From positions 1 to 36,042 of the forward strand of contig JAEYTY010000097.1 in the NCBI GenBank assembly GCA_023433775.1: a stretch of DNA of 36,042 nt. The letters run 5' to 3'. The position numbers and the translations under genes are program-made. This DNA is from Pseudomonadota bacterium (GTDB lineage: Bacteria > Pseudomonadota > Alphaproteobacteria > Rhizobiales > Devosiaceae). Shown piece by piece: positions 15,364 to 22,511 of this stretch; position 1 is the stretch's first letter, and each line of letters begins with the position of its first letter. The notes beneath the pieces are model-generated. The model worked only from the letters and a program-made list of their open reading frames with translations, made no database searches and had not been told where the DNA came from.

Positions 15364-16338
15364 GTGCCACTGATTGAGCATGACTTGCAGACCGCCATTC
15401 CGCTTTGGCCGCAACTCGAAGGCGCATTGCCTGCGCTGATCAATCACTCCGAAAACCACACATTCCGTCTCGACGTGCCCGGTGTTGATACCTTCACCCT
15501 GCGCGTGCACCGCTCCGACTATCAAAGTGCGCGCAATATCGAGAGCGAACTGGCCTGGCTGAGCGCGCTGCATCGGGACACCAGCCTTTCGATTCCCGAA
15601 CCCGTTGCGGGCGGCAATGGCGACCTTCTGCAAAGCTTTGTCACCAGCGATGGCGTGCGACGCCATGCCGTCCTGTTCCGCTTCATCCCCGGACAGGAGC
15701 CCACGCCCGACAGCAATCTCGTCGATCTGTTCCGGGTTCTGGGCGATTACGCGGCGCATTTGCACCTGCACGCCATCAACTGGCGGCGCCCCGATGGCTT
15801 TGCCCGCCAGGCCTGGAATGCCGCCACCATTCTCGATGCCGATGGCCTATGGGGCGATTGGCGGATGGCTCCCGGCGTCACTCCGGAAATCCGCCTCCTG
15901 CTCGACCGCGTCGATGCCTCTTTGTGGCGGCGCCTGGGCGAATACGGCACCAGCCCCGATCGCTATGGCCTCATCCACGCGGACATGCGCCTGGGCAATC
16001 TGCTCGTCGATGGTGACTCGGTCAGCCTCATTGATTTTGACGACAGTGGCCTCTGCTGGTTTGCCTACGACTTCGCCGCCGCTATCTCCTTCCACGAGAC
16101 CCATCCATCGGTTCCCGCGCTCAAGACCGCCTGGCTCGAAAGCTACAGCGCCGTTCGCCCGCTGACGGCCGAGGACATTGTCGCCATGGATTGCATGGTG
16201 ATGCTGCGGCGCATGGCGCTTCTGGCCTGGATTGGCTCCCATTCAGAGACCAGGCTGGCCCAGACCCATATGCAGGGCTTTGCCGAACGCACCGCCGAGC
16301 TCGGCGAGCGCTATCTGCGTGGTCCGCTCTGGCCCTGA
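15364..16338 (+). CDS. Aminoglycoside phosphotransferase (APH)-fold kinase
   Basis: The 324-residue protein has the APH/choline kinase fold. Its catalytic loop is LIHADMRLGNLLV (Brenner motif H-x-D-x4-N), followed by VSLIDFDDSGLCWFAYDFAAAI, where IDFDD is the metal-binding segment; the N-lobe holds INHSENHTFRLDVPGVDTFTLRVHR. Members act on homoserine, choline, aminoglycosides or other small molecules, and many are unassigned; this one looks like the generic stress or metabolite type (YihE/SrkA-like or homoserine-kinase-II-like), not a recognised resistance enzyme. The start is a GTG at 15364 with GGAG 6 bases upstream; frames further upstream run through the tRNA. The last 28 bases overlap the 3' end of the convergent polymerase gene. 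Confidence 0.85.
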   Translation: MPLIEHDLQTAIPLWPQLEGALPALINHSENHTFRLDVPGVDTFTLRVHRSDYQSARNIESELAWLSALHRDTSLSIPEPVAGGNGDLLQSFVTSDGVRRHAVLFRFIPGQEPTPDSNLVDLFRVLGDYAAHLHLHAINWRRPDGFARQAWNAATILDADGLWGDWRMAPGVTPEIRLLLDRVDASLWRRLGEYGTSPDRYGLIHADMRLGNLLVDGDSVSLIDFDDSGLCWFAYDFAAAISFHETHPSVPALKTAWLESYSAVRPLTAEDIVAMDCMVMLRRMALLAWIGSHSETRLAQTHMQGFAERTAELGERYLRGPLWP

Positions 16339-17621
16339 GGCAGGGCTGAACGCAGTCTTTGCGTGCCGACCGGCGCTCTTTGAGCATTTGTCCCGCGCGG
16401 GGCAGGCTTCTTCGCAACGCCAAAATTATACGCGTTGAGACCCCAGACCAGCCCGTAAAACAGCCAGCTGTGCCGCCAATGCTCGCCCTCATGCAGTGAT
16501 GAGCAGAAGATAATCCCCATGAGGGAAATCAGCAGCGCCACGGCGATTTCGTCGCCGGTGCGGCGATAGTTCCGGATCGAAACGACGACGCTGCCGATGG
16601 CCAGCGTGACATAACTGATGCCGCCGCCCCAGCCATAATTCACGAAGGAACTGAGCCAGATGTTATGGATCGGCTCGGGGAAAATCTTTTCGAGCTGGAT
16701 GACGCCGACCCCGATCGGGTTCTGCATGATCATCGGCAGCACCAGCAAATAGCGCCCATAGCGCCCCTGTTCGCCCAGATCATAGGATTTGGCAAAGGTC
16801 AGTCGATCGAGCAGCTTTTCGGTAAATTCGGCCGACGTGAAGCTGGCGACGGCAAACAGAATGATGCCGACCAAAACGACGCTACCGGCAATCAGCACCA
16901 GTCTCTGCGGTCGCTTGCGGTTCTGGAAATAGATATAGACAAACAGGCAGAACATCGCGGCGACGACGGCGATACGCGAGAACGACAGCAGGATCCCCAG
17001 CAGCACCATCGCCATCGCGCCAAGCAGCAAAATCTTGCTGTAGCCCCGCCTCGGCAGGAAGTAGGCGCAGAAAATGATCGCCGGGATCAGGAACGAGCCA
17101 TACATATTGGGGTCATCAAGCAGCCCCTTGCCGCGGCCATCCCAGGTCAGCAATTCCATCTGCAGCAGGAAGCCGACAGTGCCCAGCACCGAGCCGATGA
17201 CGCAGGAGACAATATAGACCTTCATGAAAGTCTCGAAATGCCGGCGGTTCCAGCTCATCGACACAAAAGCGGCAATCACGCCGATGGAAATGGCGAAGGT
17301 CTTGGCAATAAGCTCGAAGGCAACATTGGGCTCGCCGATATGGGGCATCGAGGCGACAAAGAACGAAATGAACCACGCCCCCAAGAGCAGCGCCAGGAAG
17401 ACCGCCCTCCGCGTCACTTCCTGCTTCTGGAACAGCGTCGCGTGCAGCATCGTCATCAGGAACGAGATGATGAACAGGATATCGACGGGGGAGGGGCGCA
17501 TCAGCGTATAGTTCATGGCGACCACTGCCAGCATGAACAGCGAATTCCGCAGCGAAAACAGCGTAAAGCGCGCTGCCGCCAGGTTTACGCCCGTGTCATG
17601 TGTGCCCGCGCTCATACTCAT
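16311..17621 (-). CDS. O-antigen ligase/Wzy-like polysaccharide polymerase
   Basis: This is a polytopic inner-membrane protein of 436 residues with about ten hydrophobic helices and a large periplasmic loop after GSVVLVGIILFAVASF. The family mark of the WaaL/Wzy group is the segment GKGLLDDPNMYGSFLIPAI, and the second conserved loop reads YLLVLPMIMQNPIGVGV then FPEPIHNIWLSSFVNYGW, with the conserved His before the Asn. Such proteins polymerise undecaprenyl-linked repeat units or join a glycan to lipid. In an exopolysaccharide locus a Wzy role is the simpler reading. The ATG at 17621 overlaps the stop of the secreted-protein gene by ATGA. It closes the minus-strand operon. Confidence 0.85.
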   Translation of the reverse strand: MSMSAGTHDTGVNLAAARFTLFSLRNSLFMLAVVAMNYTLMRPSPVDILFIISFLMTMLHATLFQKQEVTRRAVFLALLLGAWFISFFVASMPHIGEPNVAFELIAKTFAISIGVIAAFVSMSWNRRHFETFMKVYIVSCVIGSVLGTVGFLLQMELLTWDGRGKGLLDDPNMYGSFLIPAIIFCAYFLPRRGYSKILLLGAMAMVLLGILLSFSRIAVVAAMFCLFVYIYFQNRKRPQRLVLIAGSVVLVGIILFAVASFTSAEFTEKLLDRLTFAKSYDLGEQGRYGRYLLVLPMIMQNPIGVGVIQLEKIFPEPIHNIWLSSFVNYGWGGGISYVTLAIGSVVVSIRNYRRTGDEIAVALLISLMGIIFCSSLHEGEHWRHSWLFYGLVWGLNAYNFGVAKKPAPRGTNAQRAPVGTQRLRSALPQGQSGPRR

Positions 17622-19075
17622 GGCGCCAACCCGTATCCGAGCAGGAATTCCATGCGGCCCAGCCCCTCGCAATCTTCTGCGCTGGAGGCAAAGTGCGTTT
17701 TCGCCTCATCATTGACGCAGCGATAGACCGGTACACTGTTCAACTGCTGGTCGGCAAAAAGCCAGCCGCCCGTTCGGTCGCGTCTATAGCCCCCAGCCTC
17801 GCAGCTACCGTCTTCCGCCAGCACCTGATCGAGATAACCCGCCGACAGGCTTGAACACTCGGCGATCTTGACGCTGGCGACGCCATCAGGCGCGCGCGTC
17901 AACATATAGGCCACTAGCCGATCCTGGAGATAATCGGCGCGCTCGCCGGTCATCGGCCCGCTTGATGTCACATAGAGTTTCCGCGCCGGCTCCACCCAGC
18001 GGGTGAGCGCCATCCCCACCTGCACGGGTTCAGGCTGCCGCCCAAGTCCCAGCGCAACCTCATGGAAAACGAGGTAGCGGCTTTCAAAGCCTTCGCCCGG
18101 CGGGACATAGATATAGGTCAGCAAGAACCGCGACTTGACCGCGCTGCTGCCATTGGCCGGGTTGATGATATTCGCATAGGCCATGAGCTCGGTCTGCGCC
18201 GGGCGCTGCCACTCGGTTTCGTCCAGATTGACCAGCGGCTCCTTCAAATCGACGAAGGAGATCTTGTCGGCCGAGAGCGACAGCCGCAATCCGCCAAACC
18301 ATGCGTCGACCGAAATGGCGGCGACCGCGCCAAAATCCTCGAAATAGCCCACGCCCGGCCCAACGAAGCCAACATCGCTTGCCCTGCCATCGAGGCCCGG
18401 CTCATTCCACGCGCCCTCAAAATATTTCGTCCATTCGGTCGGTTCGGCCATTGGCGCGCGTGCCACGATGGTCTGCCAGTCTGAATTGCGCAGGCAATAG
18501 CCATAGAGATAGCCATCGCGCCCATCGATCATCGTGCAGTCGCCCTCGCCGGTGATCCGCGCGCGCTGCGGCTCATCCGGGCCGGTTACGACCGTGCCGA
18601 GATCGGTCCAGGTAAGGCCCTCGTCGAGCGAGCGGGCCATCGCCATCGACTTGTCCGTGCGCCCTTCATTATAGTCGCAGGCGCCTTCCTGATGCACGAA
18701 GCCAAGCACCGTGTCGCCGTCTCGAACGGTCGATGTCAGCCAGCTTCCGCAGTCATTGAGGCTGCCCGGCTCACCCTCGTGAAACAGTGGCTGCCGCTCC
18801 CCGCCCATGTCCCATAGCGTCGCGCCATCTATGGCATAGGTGGTCGCATTGGCGCTGAACCCGCGAAATGAGCCATCGGCCAGCCGTAGCGCAGTGAAGG
18901 GAGCATCGAGCTCGTCGGGAAACGGCCCGCGCACGACAATCGGCGGTCCCACCCGAACACTCAGGCAGTCGACACAGTTCTCGCTGCTGGCCGTTCCCTG
19001 ACCCGTCGCGACAGCGCCCCCCAAAAGGAGCAGGGCAACAGAACCAGCCAGTCGAAGCAGGGCAGGTTTCCTCAT
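17618..19075 (-). CDS. Secreted protein with Asp-box, possible beta-propeller
   Basis: The 485-residue protein has an N-terminal signal peptide (MRKPALLRLAGSVALLLLGG, cleavage near GQGTA). It contains one clear Asp-box, SLDEGLTWTDLG, the S/T-x-D-x-G-x-T-W pattern of sialidase-like propellers. Other repeated strand-loop units (ADGSFRGFSANATTYAIDG, DGRDGYLYGYCLRN, AISVDAWFGGLRLSLSADKI) also suggest a five- or six-bladed propeller, as in GH43-like or GH33-like enzymes. Cysteines (CVDC near the mature start, and a C-terminal set) would form disulfides in the periplasm. I do not recognise an enzyme family and see no certain catalytic triad. It sits between the sugar transferase and the polymerase (4-base overlap with the latter), so a role in trimming, modifying or anchoring the glycan is plausible. 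Confidence 0.75.
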   Translation of the reverse strand: MRKPALLRLAGSVALLLLGGAVATGQGTASSENCVDCLSVRVGPPIVVRGPFPDELDAPFTALRLADGSFRGFSANATTYAIDGATLWDMGGERQPLFHEGEPGSLNDCGSWLTSTVRDGDTVLGFVHQEGACDYNEGRTDKSMAMARSLDEGLTWTDLGTVVTGPDEPQRARITGEGDCTMIDGRDGYLYGYCLRNSDWQTIVARAPMAEPTEWTKYFEGAWNEPGLDGRASDVGFVGPGVGYFEDFGAVAAISVDAWFGGLRLSLSADKISFVDLKEPLVNLDETEWQRPAQTELMAYANIINPANGSSAVKSRFLLTYIYVPPGEGFESRYLVFHEVALGLGRQPEPVQVGMALTRWVEPARKLYVTSSGPMTGERADYLQDRLVAYMLTRAPDGVASVKIAECSSLSAGYLDQVLAEDGSCEAGGYRRDRTGGWLFADQQLNSVPVYRCVNDEAKTHFASSAEDCEGLGRMEFLLGYGLAP

Positions 19076-19079
19076 GCGC

Positions 19080-20600
19080 CTAATATGCGTTTTCCGAGGT
19101 GAACAGCCGGATCGGGGTCATGAACAGGATATAGGCGTCGAGCAGGATCGACCAGTTTTCGATATAATAGAGGTCGTGATTGACGCGCTGGATGATCTTT
19201 TCGAGCGTATCGGTCTCGCCGCGCCAGCCATTGATCTGCGCCCAGCCGGTGATTCCGGGCTTGACGCGGTGGCGGGCAAAATAGCCTTCCACGGCCTCAT
19301 AATAGAGCTGGTTCTCCGCCTTGGCCTGCAGGGCATGGGGGCGGGGGCCGACGATGGACAGCTCACCCTTCAGCACATTGACCAGCTGCGGCAATTCGTC
19401 GATCGAGGTCTTGCGGATAAACCGGCCGACGCGGGTCACGCGCGGGTCATTCTTGGTCACCAGCTTTGCCGCATTGGTGTCGAGCATGTCCGTCCGCATC
19501 GAGCGGAACTTGTAGATGCGGATCTGCTCATTGTTGAAGCCGTGGCGCGGCTGCACGAAGAACACCGGCCCCTTGCTCTCAAGCTTGATGGCAATAGCGG
19601 TGATCAGCATGATCGGCGACAAAAGGATCAGTGCCGCCAGCGCCACCGTCTTGTCGAAAATCCATTTGAAAATCAGGTTCCAGTCCGAAATCGGCCTGTC
19701 CGCCATGTCCAGAACAGGCAGGTCCCCGACATAGGAATAGGCCTTGTCGGTGAATTTCAGCTTGCTCATATGGGCCGAGAGGCGAATGTCGACCGGCAGC
19801 ACCCAGAGCTGGGTCAGCATGTCGAGCACACGCTTTTCCGCCGAGAGCGGCATCGAAACAATGACAAGGTCGACCTGCGTGCGCCGGGCAAATTCGATCA
19901 GGTCCGAAACCTTGCCCAGCTTGTGATAACCCGCCACCATCTCCGGCGAGCGTTCGCCGATGCGGTCGTCAAACAGACCCAGCAGATTGATATCCTTGTC
20001 GGCGCCGGCATTGATCTGCGCGATCAGTACATCGGCATCCTTGCCACCCCCGACGATCACCGTCCGGCGCTTCAGCCGGCCCTGCGCCGTCCAGCGCTGC
20101 ACCAGATGACGTAGCACCAGCCGGAACGCAACCAGCATCACGGCGCCTGACACGAACCAGCTCAAGAGCCAGACGCGTGACAGCAGGTCGCTGGCCTTGA
20201 AGAAGAATATGCCGACCGTAAGGATCATGATCGTTGCCAGCCACGCTGCCAGCACACGTGCCATCTGCCCGGCAAAGGTGCGGTATGCCGCGATACGATG
20301 CGAGCGGACGGCGTTGAGCAGGATATTGGCGAGAAGCGCCGTGGCCAGGATCACCGGCAGGTAAATCCCCTCGAGCCCCGGCTCCACATAGCCAAGATGG
20401 ATGCCATAGCCGAGGATGATCAGCAGGGCCGCCTCGGCCAGTTGCGCCACCCCGGTAATGACGGCGCCGGAATAATTCCGCTCGGCCGGCTGGCGGATGA
20501 CCTGTTCTGCCGCAGGCGACAAAACCAGCCCGTCAGCATGGGCTGCGGAACCGCGCGAGGCGTGCTCCTGGATGGCCTGCTTGGGATCAACTCGAAACAT
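19080..20600 (-). CDS. Polyprenyl-phosphate sugar-1-phosphate transferase (WcaJ/HfsE/UppE type)
   Basis: The enzyme starts repeat-unit synthesis by moving a sugar phosphate from a UDP-sugar to undecaprenyl phosphate. There are four N-terminal hydrophobic helices, a Rossmann-like CoA-binding-type domain (RTVIVGGGKDADVLIAQI, VDLVIVSMPLSAEKRV), a reentrant helix (WIFDKTVALAALILLSPIML) and the PF02397 catalytic region. The latter shows GPVFFVQPRHGFNNEQI, the YKFRSM motif, DPRVTRVGRFIRKTSIDELPQL with the catalytic Asp-Glu, LSIVGPRPHAL and the C-terminal RVKPGITGWAQING. I take the ATG at 20600 (506 residues); an ATG at 20633 is possible. The polarity and length fit the WcaJ/Gum D class rather than short transferases such as ExoY. 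Four bases separate it from the secreted-protein gene. Confidence 0.93.
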   Translation of the reverse strand: MFRVDPKQAIQEHASRGSAAHADGLVLSPAAEQVIRQPAERNYSGAVITGVAQLAEAALLIILGYGIHLGYVEPGLEGIYLPVILATALLANILLNAVRSHRIAAYRTFAGQMARVLAAWLATIMILTVGIFFFKASDLLSRVWLLSWFVSGAVMLVAFRLVLRHLVQRWTAQGRLKRRTVIVGGGKDADVLIAQINAGADKDINLLGLFDDRIGERSPEMVAGYHKLGKVSDLIEFARRTQVDLVIVSMPLSAEKRVLDMLTQLWVLPVDIRLSAHMSKLKFTDKAYSYVGDLPVLDMADRPISDWNLIFKWIFDKTVALAALILLSPIMLITAIAIKLESKGPVFFVQPRHGFNNEQIRIYKFRSMRTDMLDTNAAKLVTKNDPRVTRVGRFIRKTSIDELPQLVNVLKGELSIVGPRPHALQAKAENQLYYEAVEGYFARHRVKPGITGWAQINGWRGETDTLEKIIQRVNHDLYYIENWSILLDAYILFMTPIRLFTSENAY

Positions 20601-20655
20601 AATGACTACCGACGCACCTTCGTTGGCGTCCATTCTGCGCCACAGGCGTTTATAG

Positions 20656-21786
20656 TCAGTGAAGCGAAGCCGGTGCTTTGCCCCTACTCGCCGCATAAAG
20701 GGCTTCTATCGCCCCGGCCATGCGAGTCACCGAGAACTCTGTCTTCACATGGATCAGGCGTTTGCCCATCTCAGCATCCGCAGCCTCCGGATTGTCGAGA
20801 AAGGCCTGCATCGCCGCCGCCAGGGCCACAGGGTCATTGGGCGGCACCAGGCTTGATGCCGTCGGTCCAAAAATTTCGCCGATCCCCCCAACATTGGTCG
20901 CAATGACCGGAAGCTGCGCCGCAGCGGCCTCGATCACCACATAGGGCAGGGATTCCGCCAGTGAGGGCACGATGGCGCATCGCCCCTTGGCAAATGTTGG
21001 TCGCGCCGGCTGCGCGCCGAGCAGGCGAACACGTTCGCCAAGCCCCAACTCCTCCAGCCGCGCCTCCAGCGCCCCACGCTCGGCGCCATCGCCGGCCATC
21101 ACCAGTGTCGCCGGTGTCCCGTCCGGCCGCTTCACTCGGGTCAGCGCCTCCACCAGCGAAAAAATGCCCTTGAGGGTCCGCAATTCGCCCACAAACACAA
21201 AATCCGCGGCATCCGTGGCAATTTTGACCGGCTCGAATTCTTCCGGTGTCACGCCATTGTGAATGACTTTGATGGGGCAGGTGGGCTTGCCGATCAGCGC
21301 CGCATAGGTCCGGCGCGCATAATCGCTCTCGAAAATGATCGCCGAGGTCTGCGCCATCAGGAACTTTTCCAGGCGGTGAAAGAGCCGACCTGAGCTGGAC
21401 GTCGTCGGATAATGCAGCACCCCGCCATGCGGCGTATAAAATGCCTGAGCCTTGCCACCCCCAAACCGGGCCAGCCGCGCATAAAATCCGCCTTTGGCCC
21501 CGTGGCCGTGCAAAATATCGACGTCGAGCTTGCGGGCCAGCTTGCGCACCGCGAACGGCGTCGTCAGGTCACCCTTGCCAAACAGGCGCGGCATGGCAAA
21601 CCGGTGAATGCCCAGCGCCGCATAGGATTCCAGCGCCGTCAGTTTCTCTTCGGTCTGCGCGTCATTGACGAGCGTGTCGACGACAATCCCGACACTATGC
21701 CCCTGTTCGGCTAGCGCCTTTGTCAGGTCCGCAACATGGCGAAACAGTCCGCCAACCGGCGCCCGCATCACCTGCAATATGCGCAT
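20656..21786 (-). CDS. Glycosyltransferase family 4 (GT-B)
   Basis: The 376-residue enzyme has the GT4 layout. The N-terminal acceptor domain starts MRILQVMRAPVGGLFRHVADL and holds DILHGHGAKGGFYARL and FYTPHGGVLHY; the C-terminal NDP-sugar domain holds FVFVGELRTLKGIFSLVEAL and the E-x7-E motif in AESLPYVVIEAA, followed by ATNVGGIGEI. GT4 enzymes retain the anomeric configuration; the sugar cannot be told. I take the ATG at 21786; a GTG at 21801 would add five residues. It is the only dedicated glycosyltransferase in the locus apart from the initiating transferase, so either the repeat unit is short or other transferases lie elsewhere. It is 20 bases from the Wza-like gene. Confidence 0.93.
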   Translation of the reverse strand: MRILQVMRAPVGGLFRHVADLTKALAEQGHSVGIVVDTLVNDAQTEEKLTALESYAALGIHRFAMPRLFGKGDLTTPFAVRKLARKLDVDILHGHGAKGGFYARLARFGGGKAQAFYTPHGGVLHYPTTSSSGRLFHRLEKFLMAQTSAIIFESDYARRTYAALIGKPTCPIKVIHNGVTPEEFEPVKIATDAADFVFVGELRTLKGIFSLVEALTRVKRPDGTPATLVMAGDGAERGALEARLEELGLGERVRLLGAQPARPTFAKGRCAIVPSLAESLPYVVIEAAAAQLPVIATNVGGIGEIFGPTASSLVPPNDPVALAAAMQAFLDNPEAADAEMGKRLIHVKTEFSVTRMAGAIEALYAASRGKAPASLH

Positions 21787-21806
21787 TTTGGGCGCGGCCA
21801 CCGAAC

Positions 21807-22358
21807 TCAGAACCAGCGCTCGGACACGACGATCGTATCACCCGGATAGATGGGGAAATCGAGATCAACAGCGCCCTTGACCATCTGGCCGCCCTGCGGA
21901 CGATAGACTATGACGCGGTTGCGGTCAGCCGTATCCGAAAAGCCGCCTGCCGTGCTGATCGCTGCGCGTACAGTCATGCCATAGACGTAAGGAAACTGCC
22001 CGGAATTGGCGATTTCGCCCTGGATGAAAAAGGGGCGATATTCCGCGATTTCAACGGCAACATCCGGGTTACGCATATAGCCATTGGCGAGCGCACCGGC
22101 CAGCCGGGAGGCCGCCGTGGTCGTGGTTTGGCCGCGCACCTGCACGGGCCCGACCAGCGGGAAGGCCACGGCGCCATTGTCATCCACGCGATAGGTATTG
22201 GTCAGTTCGGCGTCACCATACACGGTCACGCGCACGGCATCGCCCGTATCAAGCTGATAAGGCCCCTTTGTCTCCACGAGATAGGTGGACGGGCGCGTCG
22301 TGGTGCAAGCCGCGAGTGGCAGCAACAACAGGACTGACAGAACGGGGAGCCAACGCAT
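21807..22358 (-). CDS. Wza-like polysaccharide export lipoprotein
   Basis: The 183-residue protein has a lipoprotein signal peptide with lipobox LAAC (cysteine at residue 18). A polysaccharide export domain follows (YQLDTGDAVRVTVYGDAELTNTYRVDDNGAVAFPLVG, about 34-110), and one SLBB-type domain (FFIQGEIANSGQFPYVYGMTVRAAISTAGGFSDTADRNRVIVYR). This is the short form lacking the long C-terminal region of enteric Wza; the same short form occurs in ExoF-, HfsD- and UppC-like exporters. The protein is expected in the outer-membrane or periplasmic channel for the glycan. It is the first gene of the minus-strand operon (export protein, GT4, sugar transferase, secreted protein, polymerase), divergent from the co-polymerase at 22512. 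Confidence 0.92.
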   Translation of the reverse strand: MRWLPVLSVLLLLPLAACTTTRPSTYLVETKGPYQLDTGDAVRVTVYGDAELTNTYRVDDNGAVAFPLVGPVQVRGQTTTTAASRLAGALANGYMRNPDVAVEIAEYRPFFIQGEIANSGQFPYVYGMTVRAAISTAGGFSDTADRNRVIVYRPQGGQMVKGAVDLDFPIYPGDTIVVSERWF

Positions 22359-22380
22359 AACAAATCCGCGGAGTTCGAGG

Positions 22381-22427
22381 TGTCCTTACTCTCGTCTGCC
22401 ATGGTTAAAATTTCGCTTATGTCCTTA
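22381..22427. promoter_or_regulatory. Direct repeats TGTCCTTA in the divergent exopolysaccharide promoter region
   Basis: TGTCCTTA occurs at 22381-22388 and again at 22420-22427, each followed by a related CGTCT-containing stretch. The spacing is 39 bases. They lie in the 153-base gap between the Wza-like gene (minus) and the co-polymerase gene (plus), so a shared regulator could use both. The spacing is not an exact number of helix turns, and chance cannot be excluded. Confidence 0.3.
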
Positions 22428-22511
22428 TCACGTCTTGCGAACTGCGACGGCCAATTAACTGAATGTTGACCACGCATGGGCGAAAAGATGAGGCGCATAC
22501 GAGGACCAGCC

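Noticed and set aside
15364..16338. Antibiotic resistance phosphotransferase
   Set aside because: Only the general kinase fold is visible; no feature of a known aminoglycoside or macrolide enzyme, and the context is chromosomal.
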